From CAADGU01 sp964581605 (GTDB lineage: Bacteria; Chloroflexota; Anaerolineae; Promineifilales; Promineifilaceae): a DNA stretch of 41,322 nt. The DNA lies in NCBI GenBank assembly GCA_964581605.1, contig CAZOPF010000049.1, positions 1-41,322 on the forward strand, in the 5' to 3' direction. The position numbers and the translations under genes are program-made. The notes beneath the pieces were generated by a model. It was not told the origin of the DNA and ran no database searches. It worked only from the letters and a program-made list of their open reading frames with translations. This document shows positions 32,201-39,441 of this stretch, one piece after another (within the stretch, counting starts at the first letter, position 1; each line of letters starts with the position of its first letter).

Positions 32201-32986
32201 ATCGGCCGTTGGTTTTTGGGGTATCTGCCATTCATCCTCCTCTTCATCTTCCAGAGGGGTTGATAACCAACTGGTGAGGCTTTTATCCGATTCTGCAGGG
32301 GGAGGTGTAGAGGGGGGTGTCGTTTTTGGTGGCTCTTGTTGCCTCTCTGATAACCAATCCAGTTCGCCTGGTTCAGTTGTGGTTTTTGTTTTGCCAGAAG
32401 CACCACCAGCGTCTGCCAGCCAATCGGGTAAATCGGCTTCTTCCTCGGAGAAGAGATCATCTGTGCGTGGAGTAGGTGTATCCGTTCGCCCTAGTAAATC
32501 CTTATAAAACTCTGTCGAGATAATGGTAGGGGCGTGAATAATAGGGTCAGAATCTTCGTCGTCCACCAGCCATTCTGGCAAATCATCTGTATGCTGTTTG
32601 CGCGTCAGCTCTTCAATACGCGGCAAATCCTGGTCAGACAAATCATCAAAGTCAGGCTCACTTCCTGTTTTGCCTGTTTTGAGCCAATCGGGCACTTTGC
32701 GGGGGTCCAGGTCGCCGGTTTCACCCGGGCGGCGGGCGGGTAACGAAAAAGCCCCTTTGATGGGGGCTGCCGGTTCATCCTTGGCTTTTGCTTCGGAGCG
32801 CGGCTCTTCGGGCATCAGGCGCGTGCCGCAGTGGTCGCAGAAAATACGGTCAATGGTGTTAGATGTGCCACAATTGATGCAAATGATGTGTGTACCCAGG
32901 GGTAATTTTGCCCCGCAGTTATTACAAAACTTGCTGCCGGCCGGGTTTGTAAAAGCACACTCTTTACAGACAATTTCCTGGCTCAT
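29237..32986 (-). CDS. Double-zinc-ribbon acidic scaffold with repeated Trp-Leu motifs and two TM segments
   Basis: A 1249-aa protein, the centre of the eight-gene unit. Two N-terminal zinc ribbons have Cys pairs C7/C10-C21/C24 and C36/C39-C50/C53. Residues about 95-970 are very acidic, Pro/Ser/Thr-rich and presumably disordered. They carry about 26 short motifs of the form SLTSWL, DLTDWL, RLTAWF or LPDWL, spaced about 20-50 residues apart. One membrane segment (about 987-1004), an extracytoplasmic domain of about 220 residues and a final membrane segment (about 1225-1244) close the protein. The regular motifs in an acidic chain suggest a multivalent docking platform. Its ATG overlaps the previous stop (ATGA). 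No named family is recognised beyond the zinc ribbons. Confidence 0.82.
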   Translation of the reverse strand: MSQEIVCKECAFTNPAGSKFCNNCGAKLPLGTHIICINCGTSNTIDRIFCDHCGTRLMPEEPRSEAKAKDEPAAPIKGAFSLPARRPGETGDLDPRKVPDWLKTGKTGSEPDFDDLSDQDLPRIEELTRKQHTDDLPEWLVDDEDSDPIIHAPTIISTEFYKDLLGRTDTPTPRTDDLFSEEEADLPDWLADAGGASGKTKTTTEPGELDWLSERQQEPPKTTPPSTPPPAESDKSLTSWLSTPLEDEEEDEWQIPQKPTADSLTSWLSQDIEPPPATDTRDSLTSWLAESPEKADDDWSLTAEQSPSDLTDWLHTGEEPPSSSPDAIRDSLTDWLSDFQDDETLIEDKPATSDAGRLTAWFAEQTEAPEDEMAAAAAGQHNLTDWLADFPEEESEESWGEPTPGTLEAGRLTAWFTDAAATPEEPTAPVSEPEPDGSASWLDYFADDDETAEPFPVVEEADSGGLSAWLFDAKNEPADDDEVAETAVAPAKEEFRLTGWLDEIEDTEDGAASDLPQPAFGEASRLAAWFSGKPAEAEEEPEQFGWLEEPELPAAASAQQELPSDLQWLDETEEELSSIFQSQPGIADELPDWLAHVASSADLIMPGTDAAQADNLEDIFKTERKAAASEIDFLRQTGSLYLDDEMMQKLRLGDSEAEDDAFMESISSDEPDWLAALAAIGPDDLSMLDSEETAVSSSLADDMTIIQPPTETVVDEDEDWISEDPFAAVAQGDELPAWISQLDATAPLPDLEDEEGELVPSDQLPDWVASMRPAQTGGESALTSVWRDKTPETLAGVPEELAGADLPNWLQDISRDTHDAPAIAMPADTQLADIPDWLQPGLTLDAADADFLADSQTGSLDMSGVSDEWSAILDDLPPAVPLQELLPKADIPAWVMELKPVELTGEAPRAQISGPEESFGPLSGLRGVVTVEPVIALPRVADPIEQYVVSPEQRQQVELLRQLVVDGQGKAPVTTRQAGRDVSGLIRPLFVVVTVLMVILGLQGEIPVNVARLQPTPALTGVDTAVRQAAGNTILVAFEYSPAMAGELTPEAETLLSQLAEEQTTILTLSQYTTGVALAEEVAGSVALDTTAVPLGYLPGGAIGLRRLGECLNLDANCDAMFGVPLTASQQSALDDVSLVVVLTADRQTLVNWVEQVGTPAGRPIIAGVTQALAPLALPYFDTGQLSGVLNGIPGTAVYQQTYFRNNQITDARLLFNAQVAAQIVVVVVLILGALIYLITGVVAQRRAK

Positions 32987-33615
32987 TTGTTATACGGCCG
33001 TTCCAATCCTATAAGCATACGCACTGCCAGCAAAATGGAACCTAATGCCACTCCAATTAGCAAACCGCGCACACCGGCCACCACAATTACATTGCGAATC
33101 ACATCTTCCATGCGGCTCAACCACTCATTGACCACAGGTGGGGCCCATGGTGTTACCAATATCACATCGGCTACCAACACCAGGACGGCCGTGAGTACAA
33201 ACAGCATAGACCACACTGTGCGCTGCCGTTTTATCAACTGGAATCCGGCAAACAACAAGAAAAAGGCCAACAACGAGGCCAACGCTGCTTCCAAAGGTGC
33301 CTGGATCCAGTCGAAATAATAAGCCAATCCGTCTTCGGTAATGCCCCGCCGATCTGCCCAGGCGATACCAAACACTGTAATCATGCTAAGGATAAGAACC
33401 AGACTGTACCCATTCTTCTTTTTGACAGCCCGATTTACATGCACGGCGAACAAATTTAACACCCCCAGAACCAATGCAAATGCCACCACCAGACCGGCCC
33501 AACCCAGTGTCAGGTTTGTCACTACTGGTGGCAGATCAAACACCAGGCCGAGCAACGTAAGCCAGCCAAAAAAGAGGGCAATGATAACGGGTATTGCTTC
33601 TTTTGCTCTGCTCAT
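32983..33615 (-). CDS. Multi-pass membrane protein of unknown function
   Basis: A 210-aa protein with about six hydrophobic helices (about 8-26, 33-60, 72-88, 105-125, 135-155 and 180-203). The topology resembles that of the 214-aa protein downstream, hinting at an old relationship, but no sequence motif is shared by eye. The stop overlaps the start of the 1249-aa scaffold gene (ATGA), and 3 bp separate it from the gene before. Function unknown. Confidence 0.8.
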   Translation of the reverse strand: MSRAKEAIPVIIALFFGWLTLLGLVFDLPPVVTNLTLGWAGLVVAFALVLGVLNLFAVHVNRAVKKKNGYSLVLILSMITVFGIAWADRRGITEDGLAYYFDWIQAPLEAALASLLAFFLLFAGFQLIKRQRTVWSMLFVLTAVLVLVADVILVTPWAPPVVNEWLSRMEDVIRNVIVVAGVRGLLIGVALGSILLAVRMLIGLERPYNK

Positions 33616-33618
33616 GGC

Positions 33619-34362
33619 CTAAAAAAGACCCTCGACCACTGCCAATATAACAATTGCGCTGGCTATAATCCAACGAATAATGTCTTGCAATTGCAAGGTT
33701 GCCAGTCGCCCTGAATCGTTGGCTAGATAAGCGCCAGCCGCCAACAATTCTTCACCCACTAATACATGCTGACTAAAGGCTGTGGCTACAGCCAATGCTG
33801 TTGGATCATCGGTGCCTAGCAATTGTTCCAGGCGGCGGTTATTGGCTGCCTCAGCAATGAGGGTTAGCTCCGGCCCAAAACGTCCCACGGCGATATTACC
33901 TGTTACCCGGTCTTGCTGCAATAACATGGCCGCACCACCGGCATATATAAACGAAGTGGTTTCTGGGGCAACAAATTGGACCTGTTCTGGCGCAAATTCA
34001 CCACTGCGGCCGGCCTCCTGGAAGGCGCGGCGTAGGCTGCCCTGCGCGGCCGGAAGTAACGTAGCATCGCCGACTGTTACCATCGGTGGGGTGCTGTTGG
34101 CACAGCCTTCAACGGCCAATTGGTCGAGAATGTGGAGGGCGGCAATGGAGGTGGGCAATGCCTGGTTCACCAGCCCGGCCTGCCCCAACGTCATATGCAC
34201 GGGGCTGCCGCTTTCAATTGCGCGGCCGAGTTGCCCTTTGATTCCATCCAATGCAGGTAACGGCCGTAACGCCACCGGCCGCCCTGCCTGCAAGCTGCGT
34301 TGTAATAAGAGCAACAGCACAGCGAATACAGCAATAATACCCAGCGTGATCAGTGGGGTCAT
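33619..34362 (-). CDS. Two-TM protein of unknown function
   Basis: A 247-aa protein with a membrane helix at each end (about 4-22 and 225-245) and a soluble middle part of about 200 residues that looks like a mixed alpha/beta domain (VHMTLGQAGLVNQALPTSIA and FVAPETTSFIYAGGAAMLLQ). I chose ATG 34362, which overlaps the previous stop (ATGA); the open frame extends upstream to 34494 but only within the preceding gene. The middle domain faces one side of the membrane, closed by the two helices. Not recognised. Confidence 0.78.
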   Translation of the reverse strand: MTPLITLGIIAVFAVLLLLLQRSLQAGRPVALRPLPALDGIKGQLGRAIESGSPVHMTLGQAGLVNQALPTSIAALHILDQLAVEGCANSTPPMVTVGDATLLPAAQGSLRRAFQEAGRSGEFAPEQVQFVAPETTSFIYAGGAAMLLQQDRVTGNIAVGRFGPELTLIAEAANNRRLEQLLGTDDPTALAVATAFSQHVLVGEELLAAGAYLANDSGRLATLQLQDIIRWIIASAIVILAVVEGLF

Positions 34363-34628
34363 ATCTGATTTGCCTCTTTTGTGTTTAACCGGGCAACCAG
34401 TGCCTGGACGGCCGTTGGCTCTGCCAATATCTGTGCGAGTTGCCTGACCAAATGAGAGGGTATCAATAAAGAGAGTGCTGGTTGAGCCAGCCACAATAAT
34501 TGTTCGCCCAAAAACAGAAAAGGTTGCCCGCTTTCCAGCAGTGTTGTTACAGGCGTTTGCCAGCCACGGTCGCGCACGGCTGTGGCTACCTCATCTAAAA
34601 ATGCTTCTTGTGCCTGCAACTCTTCCAT
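34359..34628 (-). CDS. Small helical protein, first gene of the unit
   Basis: An 89-aa helical protein with a hydrophobic stretch (LFLGEQLLWLAQPALSLLI, about 39-57) that may associate with the membrane. AAGGTAGG lies upstream of ATG 34628. It starts the eight-gene unit about 70 nt after the predicted transcription start and overlaps the next gene by ATGA. Not recognised. Confidence 0.7.
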   Translation of the reverse strand: MEELQAQEAFLDEVATAVRDRGWQTPVTTLLESGQPFLFLGEQLLWLAQPALSLLIPSHLVRQLAQILAEPTAVQALVARLNTKEANQI

Positions 34629-34696
34629 TTTCGGTTACACCTACCTTGCCCGGCACTGCTGGCAGAGCAGGTTATTAACTTGACGTAACATAATGT

Positions 34697-34738
34697 TGTA
34701 AAGCGGAGTATAACACGTTTACAAAAGGGTGTAAAGCG
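34697..34738 (-). promoter_or_regulatory. Strong promoter with operator-like direct repeat for the eight-gene unit
   Basis: On the minus strand TTTACA (34735-34730), exactly 17 bp, then TATACT (34712-34707). The predicted start is near 34700. TGTAAAGCG occurs twice on the plus strand, at 34697-34705 over the start site and at 34730-34738 over the -35 box. The copies are exactly 33 bp apart, about three DNA turns, as expected for a cooperative repressor site. Confidence 0.7.
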
Positions 34739-34740
34739 AG

Positions 34741-34872
34741 CAAAGGGTATCTTTGTTGTCATACTACAACATTAGGACTTTAGTCCTGACATGCCTGGAT
34801 GAGCAGCAGGATATGGCTCTTTTAGGGGAGGGGGGTAGTGGCTGGTGGCCGGTACAAACCGCCAGCTATCCT
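34741..34872. repeat. Gap with a small hairpin and a GGCTGGTGG block
   Basis: AGGACT-TT-AGTCCT (34774-34787) is a small perfect hairpin. TAGTGGCTGGTGGCCGGTA faces CCGCCAGCTATC at 34846-34870, the third copy of the GGCTGGTGG word family. No gene is seen. Confidence 0.6.
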
Positions 34873-35238
34873 TTAATCATGCGGCAAGAACCAGCTTAAC
34901 AAGGTACTCACTATCGTAATCACAATGCTGGCTAAGAAAGCTGCCAGGCTGTTTTGAACCACGCTGCTCCCGGTGAACTCCAGACCAACATTGAGCCAAC
35001 TGACCAGCAGGAGCATCAGCGTGTTAATGACCAGTGTAAAAAGGCCGAGGGTGGCCATGGTGATGGGCAATGTGAGCAGCTTGACCAACGGCCGTACAAA
35101 TGCATTCACCAGACCAAACACAATTGCCACGATAGCCAGTTGTACCCATTGGTCGGTCAAATAGATGTTGGGCACCAACGCGGCGGCCGCCAGTAAAGCG
35201 ACCATGTTAATAACAATTTTGATGAAGATTTTTACCAT
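34873..35238 (-). CDS. YvlD-type phage holin superfamily IV membrane protein
   Basis: A 121-aa protein with four hydrophobic helices. The PF04020-type signature (FGLVNAFVRPLVKLLTLPIT, then GLFTLVINTLMLLLVSWL) is clear. These small proteins are widespread in bacterial chromosomes and often linked to envelope stress rather than phage lysis. ATG 35238 follows AGAGAGAAAT. No lysin or phage gene is nearby, so I do not read it as prophage. Confidence 0.88.
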   Translation of the reverse strand: MVKIFIKIVINMVALLAAAALVPNIYLTDQWVQLAIVAIVFGLVNAFVRPLVKLLTLPITMATLGLFTLVINTLMLLLVSWLNVGLEFTGSSVVQNSLAAFLASIVITIVSTLLSWFLPHD

Positions 35239-35256
35239 CTATTTCTCTCTGGTAAC

Positions 35257-35323
35257 GGCGATTAGCGGCTGGTGGCCGACGCAAACCACAGCCAGAAACC
35301 ACCAACTACCAGCCACGACATTC
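35257..35323. repeat. GGCTGGTGG-word hairpin
   Basis: TTAGCGGCTGGTGGCCG faces CCACCAACTACCAGCCACG between the YvlD-like gene and fabH. Same word as at 19399 and 34841. Confidence 0.75.
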
Positions 35324-36499
35324 TCAATATTCATTATCGCGCGGCTTCTTTTCACTATCTTTGAGGGCGGCATCAGGGGTGGGGGAACCACCAATCCAGG
35401 CCCCAAAGCGACGGCCGTACCGCTTCATCTTGGAACGGCCGCGTGCATACACATAGCGGGCGCGTCGCCATTCCCGGCGTGGCAAGGAGACATCGGGCGG
35501 CGTTACATTCCACTTCACCAGCGAGGCAGCCCAGGTTAGCCCCCCACCAAAACCCACAAAAATGACATTATCATCAGGTTGCAGACGGCCGTCTTTCACT
35601 GCATCACACAGGGCAATGGGAATGGAAGCGGCGGAGGTGTTTCCTAACCATTGCACATTGGTATAAAACAGTTCTTCGGGCACTTTCAACCGTTTGGCGG
35701 CCGCTTCAATGATGCGAGTATTCGCCTGGTGAGGCACAATCAGGTCTACATCTTCCAGGCTCATTTCTGCTTTGCGCAACGTTTCCTGCACAGAATCGGC
35801 AATGACCTGAGTGGCAAAGCGGAAGACCTGACGGCCGTCCATGGCGATGGTATTGCGTTTATGCCCATTGTGAAAGTATTCCGGCCCTAATGTGGGTACG
35901 GGGTTGTGGTAAACGGCCGGTAAACTGAGCAAATCACCGCCTGACCCATCAGAGCGCAAGGTGGAGGCCAAAACACCTCCGGGAATACTGCTTCCTTTCA
36001 ATACCACGGCTCCTGCACCATCACCAAACAAAACGCACGTACCCCGGTCTTCCCAATCCAATACCCGCGACATCGTTTCTGCGCCAATGACAACAGCATT
36101 CCGCACTGAACCAGTGGCAATCGCCTGCGCAGCCATATCCAGGGCATAAACAAACCCGGAACAAGCTGCGCCGAGATCAAACGCCCCCGCCTTAACGGCC
36201 CCCAGATAATCTTGTACACGGCAGGCGGTGGAAGGAAAGATATACTCGGGAGTAGAAGTGGCGACAATGATGAGTTCAACCTGCGAGGGGTGCAGGTCGG
36301 CGACGGCCAGAGCACGTGCGGCCGCTTCAAAGGCGAGGGTTGCTGTTGTTTCGCGTTCTCCGGCAATATGCCGTTCGTGGATGCCTGTGCGCCGGACAAT
36401 CCATTCGTCGGACGTTTCGATCATCCGCTCGAGATCGTGATTCGTGAGAATCCGGTCGGGTACATATTTGCCCCAACCAACAATATGTGCATATTTCAT
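35324..36499 (-). CDS. fabH: Beta-ketoacyl-ACP synthase III (FabH) with basic C-terminal tail
   Basis: A KAS III enzyme that condenses acetyl- or branched-chain acyl-CoA with malonyl-ACP to start fatty acid synthesis. 391 aa against the usual 310-335. The catalytic triad is visible: C113 (GAACSGF), H257 (PHQANTRI) and N287 (LGNTSA). Residues about 335-391 are an extra tail rich in Arg, Lys and Tyr (RREWRRARYVYARGRSKMKR) ending in an acidic patch. GAGG precedes two adjacent ATGs (36502, 36499); spacing favours 36499. A frame extension to 36598 has no support. No other fab genes adjoin it. Confidence 0.93.
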   Translation of the reverse strand: MKYAHIVGWGKYVPDRILTNHDLERMIETSDEWIVRRTGIHERHIAGERETTATLAFEAAARALAVADLHPSQVELIIVATSTPEYIFPSTACRVQDYLGAVKAGAFDLGAACSGFVYALDMAAQAIATGSVRNAVVIGAETMSRVLDWEDRGTCVLFGDGAGAVVLKGSSIPGGVLASTLRSDGSGGDLLSLPAVYHNPVPTLGPEYFHNGHKRNTIAMDGRQVFRFATQVIADSVQETLRKAEMSLEDVDLIVPHQANTRIIEAAAKRLKVPEELFYTNVQWLGNTSAASIPIALCDAVKDGRLQPDDNVIFVGFGGGLTWAASLVKWNVTPPDVSLPRREWRRARYVYARGRSKMKRYGRRFGAWIGGSPTPDAALKDSEKKPRDNEY

Positions 36500-36825
36500 C
36501 ATGTTCCTCAACCAGTGGGGTGTCGTTTGCGTGTTCCCTTTGTCACCACCAACCTGATGGGGCTGATGGCGATGGATTGTAGGAGACAAGCTACCCATTC
36601 AAAACCCAGGTTATCCGGTTCGGTTGCGTTCTATTCACAACACGCTGCATAACCGGGCGGCCGTGCTTGATTATGGAATGTTTTATTGAAGCGCGGTGTG
36701 CAATATGCAATTGATTGTAACATGGGCACCCAGGCTCTGCCCAGATACGGCCATGTGCCTGGCGGTGGGTGTGGAGATCGGCCGTGATAGTATAATAAGA
36801 ATCATGGAGTAGCCCTGATTTTCCT
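36500..36825. other. Divergent intergenic region
   Basis: This separates the divergent fabH and M6-like protease genes and must hold both promoters. A TATAAT box (36791-36796, plus strand) is the only strong element; its -35 region is weak. One GCGGCCGT variant occurs near 36658. No RNA gene is recognisable. Confidence 0.5.
36791..36796 (+). promoter_or_regulatory. TATAAT -10 box upstream of the M6-like protease
   Basis: A perfect -10 hexamer about 140 bp upstream of the protease start. There is no convincing -35 box at 16-18 bp. Confidence 0.4.
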
Positions 36826-36939
36826 ATGGACAGGCAGAGTTACCGGGTTATTCTTCAATCATGCTGGTGTAACGGCCGCCTTTACCTGTTCCATCAGCAT
36901 GACAAAGGCAAATTTTCTGGCTTACCGAATGGCACATGA
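36826..36939 (+). CDS. Possible 37-aa upstream ORF overlapping the protease start
   Basis: An open frame from ATG 36826 ends in TGA that overlaps the ATG of the protease gene (ATGA). It begins MDRQSYRVILQSCWCNGR. It has no ribosome-binding site. The protease ATG also lacks one, so translational coupling is possible. The peptide has no known relatives I recognise and the call is speculative. Confidence 0.25.
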   Translation: MDRQSYRVILQSCWCNGRLYLFHQHDKGKFSGLPNGT

Positions 36940-39149
36940 CTGACCCTATACGTGTATCCTCTTTTTCTGATCCTGAACCGAACAGCCAGCCCTGGCTGTG
37001 GTGGCTGGCGGGTGGTTGTCTGCTTCTATTCTTGTGTATAGGCTGCGTGGCGCTGGCAGGTCTTAGCGGTGGGTATTATGCTTACACCCAATTCCGTGAA
37101 GAGCAGACGGCCGATGCGACCAGAACCGAAACGGCCGCCAACATGGCCGCCACCAGTGTCGCCTCCCGCGCCAATGATACGGCCACGCCTCAGCCACTTC
37201 CCACAGTTGCACCTATTGAAAAAATGCCGCTGGATACAGCTACGGCCGTTCCCCTGCCACAAACCCCCACCGATGCCACATCGGCCGATGTGGCATCGGC
37301 CATACCTGCTCTTAATTTGCCCGTGCCGGCCCAGATAATCCAGATCACCGTGCCGGCCCAGGCTGAAGCCGACCTGCGCCAGTTTTACCTTACCGATTAT
37401 CCCGCGCATGACCGGTATGAAACGGCCGTGCGTCTGAATGGTTATACCGGCTCCCGCACCATGACCGCCCCTGCCTACCAACCGGGCGATAGCCAGACCT
37501 TCCTGATTGATACAGAGGATGGTGTTGATGAAACGGAGGCCACCTTAACGGCCGTGACCGAACATACCTACTTTTGGGTAGAAGAGGGCCTGAACCTTAA
37601 CCAGGCAGAACTCATTGCCGCGGCAAATCGGTTTGAAACAGAGTTTTATGGGCCACTGACCAACTTGTTTGGGCAGCTCTGGCAGCCAGGGATAGACAAC
37701 GAACCCCATTTCTCTGTCTTACACATCAGCCACTCCGCTTCTGATGAATTAGGCTATTTTCGCAGCGATGATGAATATCCGGCAAGCATCGCCCCTGGCT
37801 CCAATGAACAGGAAATTATCTACCTGAATATGGGCGAACTGGCGCTGGGTGAGGATTTGTATTACGCCACCCTGGTTCATGAAGTGCAGCATCTCATCCA
37901 ATGGAATGTTGATCCTGGTGAAGCAGCCTGGATGAATGAAGGGCTGTCCCAACTGGCTGAGATATATCTGGGGTTTACCGACACGGCCGAAACGTTAGAT
38001 TACCTGGAAAACCCGGAAACACGCCTCAACAGTTGGGCCTATGATGATGACCTCGTGTATGCCCATTATGCTGGCGCGTATCTATTCCTTGTTTATATAT
38101 GGGAGCAGTTGGGAGAAACGGCCGTACAAGAACTGGCGCGTCACCCAGCGAATGACATGGCCGGTGTGTATGCCGTGTTGCAAGGGTTTGTGCCCGACCT
38201 TTCGTTGGAGCAGTTTACAGCCAATTGGGCGGCGGCCAATTATCTGGATAACAGCAGCGACGAAACAACAGGAGACGGCCGTTACTTTTACCGAAGTCTC
38301 CATTTACAGCGGCCGTCTTTCCAAAACAAAGTTACTCCAGACGAGATGCTGGATGTGGTGGACACAGTGGAACAATTTGGCGTGCATTACATTGACCTGA
38401 ACGATTTGCGCGGGCCAGTGACGGTCTCCTTTGCCGGGGATACGGCCGTGCCCCTTATTAACGCTAATCTTGACCCTACCGATAAACCGTTTTGGTATGC
38501 CCCTGCTGTTGACGAAATGAATGCTCACCTGACCGGCCTCTTTGATCTCAGCACCGTCAGCCAGGCCACGCTCAAATTTAGCGTGTGGTATGATCTGGAA
38601 GAAGATTTTGACTACGCCTATGTCTCCATTTCCGCAGACGGTGGCCAGACATGGGAAATCCTCACCCCGGAACATAGCAGCAATGGGCCAATTGGTGATG
38701 GCTACAACGGCCGTAGCGCGGCCGAAACAGATGCCCAAGAAGATGGCTGGCTCAAAGAAAATATCTCTTTGGATGCCTACTCCGGCCAACTTATCCAGCT
38801 TCGCTTTGATGTCATCACAGATTCTGGCATCACCGAACAAGGATTTGCTATCAAGGATATCGCCATTACCAGCCCCGAAACAAATATCTTTACCACGGGA
38901 ACAGAAAACTGGCAGGCCGAAGGTTTTGTCTTCACCGGCGGCTGGCTGCCGCAAAAATGGTCAGTATTGTGGATAGAAGAAAAAACGGCCGAATCAACAA
39001 ACTCACAGGTAACACCTCTGGCGCTGGATGGTTTCAATCGGGGGCAATGGCAATTAGAAATTGGCAAAGGGGGCGGCGTGTTGATGATTATGCCTCAAAC
39101 CCCCTTCATTGAGGAAGAAGCCAGGTATTGGCTCAACATTGCGCCCTAA
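36936..39149 (+). CDS. Membrane-anchored M6-like (immune inhibitor A type) metalloprotease
   Basis: A 737-aa surface zinc protease. A short cytoplasmic N-terminus is followed by a membrane anchor (about 20-46) and a Thr/Ala/Pro-rich linker (about 55-130). The catalytic domain (about 130-480) has the zinc motif H315-E316-x2-H319 (HEVQH) and a downstream WMNEG (third-ligand region about 333-336). The C-terminal part (about 560-680) has the jelly-roll stretch typical of immune-inhibitor-A-like proteins (YAYVSISADGGQTWEIL). The final about 50 residues are a further beta segment. It faces outside the cell. It may be exported for nutrition or defence; the substrate is unknown. No clear ribosome-binding site. 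Confidence 0.85.
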   Translation: MTDPIRVSSFSDPEPNSQPWLWWLAGGCLLLFLCIGCVALAGLSGGYYAYTQFREEQTADATRTETAANMAATSVASRANDTATPQPLPTVAPIEKMPLDTATAVPLPQTPTDATSADVASAIPALNLPVPAQIIQITVPAQAEADLRQFYLTDYPAHDRYETAVRLNGYTGSRTMTAPAYQPGDSQTFLIDTEDGVDETEATLTAVTEHTYFWVEEGLNLNQAELIAAANRFETEFYGPLTNLFGQLWQPGIDNEPHFSVLHISHSASDELGYFRSDDEYPASIAPGSNEQEIIYLNMGELALGEDLYYATLVHEVQHLIQWNVDPGEAAWMNEGLSQLAEIYLGFTDTAETLDYLENPETRLNSWAYDDDLVYAHYAGAYLFLVYIWEQLGETAVQELARHPANDMAGVYAVLQGFVPDLSLEQFTANWAAANYLDNSSDETTGDGRYFYRSLHLQRPSFQNKVTPDEMLDVVDTVEQFGVHYIDLNDLRGPVTVSFAGDTAVPLINANLDPTDKPFWYAPAVDEMNAHLTGLFDLSTVSQATLKFSVWYDLEEDFDYAYVSISADGGQTWEILTPEHSSNGPIGDGYNGRSAAETDAQEDGWLKENISLDAYSGQLIQLRFDVITDSGITEQGFAIKDIAITSPETNIFTTGTENWQAEGFVFTGGWLPQKWSVLWIEEKTAESTNSQVTPLALDGFNRGQWQLEIGKGGGVLMIMPQTPFIEEEARYWLNIAP
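37270..37299. repeat. Perfect 30-bp palindrome in the protease linker
   Basis: CCGATGCCACATCGG (37270-37284) is immediately followed by its exact reverse complement CCGATGTGGCATCGG (37285-37299). It lies in the codons for the disordered linker and could extrude as a cruciform or form an mRNA hairpin. Confidence 0.9.
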
Positions 39150-39178
39150 ATCAACAAGAGGTGAAGTAATGGATAAAT

Positions 39179-39205
39179 GGGTGATCACCCCATTACCCCA
39201 TCACC
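39179..39205. repeat. GGGTGATCACCC palindrome and GGGTAATG words
   Basis: A perfect 12-bp palindrome (39179-39190) lies between the convergent protease and ytxH-like genes. The adjacent words GGTAATGGGGTGA contain the YtxH stop codon. Confidence 0.7.
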
Positions 39206-39415
39206 CTTTGCCTGTGTAGCCTGGTTAAACTGCATTTCCAATTCACGTTGTTTTTCGGCCATGGCGGTGCGGGCATCGTCTACGGCCGTCTGCCAGCGAG
39301 TCACTGCCCCATGTTTCAACTCTTCCCCCGAAGCCGGCGTCAGCAACAACGCCGCCACACTGCCAATCAACGCGCCACACAAAGCGCCAGCCATAAAGCT
39401 AAACATTCGGTTCAT
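39185..39415 (-). CDS. YtxH-like small membrane protein
   Basis: A 76-aa protein with one N-terminal glycine-rich membrane helix (FMAGALCGALIGSVAALL) ending in the family's TPASGEELK motif, then a short helical tail. YtxH-domain proteins are often stress-linked. AAGGAAAG precedes ATG 39415. The last residues (VMG-stop) are encoded by intergenic word sequence. It lies between the M6-like protease and the SulP transporter. Confidence 0.78.
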   Translation of the reverse strand: MNRMFSFMAGALCGALIGSVAALLLTPASGEELKHGAVTRWQTAVDDARTAMAEKQRELEMQFNQATQAKGDGVMG

Positions 39416-39441
39416 AAAATCTTTCCTTAGTGTGTGATACC

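Noticed and set aside
34873..35238. Prophage lysis cassette because of the holin-like protein
   Set aside because: YvlD-type proteins are common chromosomal genes; no endolysin, tail or integrase gene is nearby.
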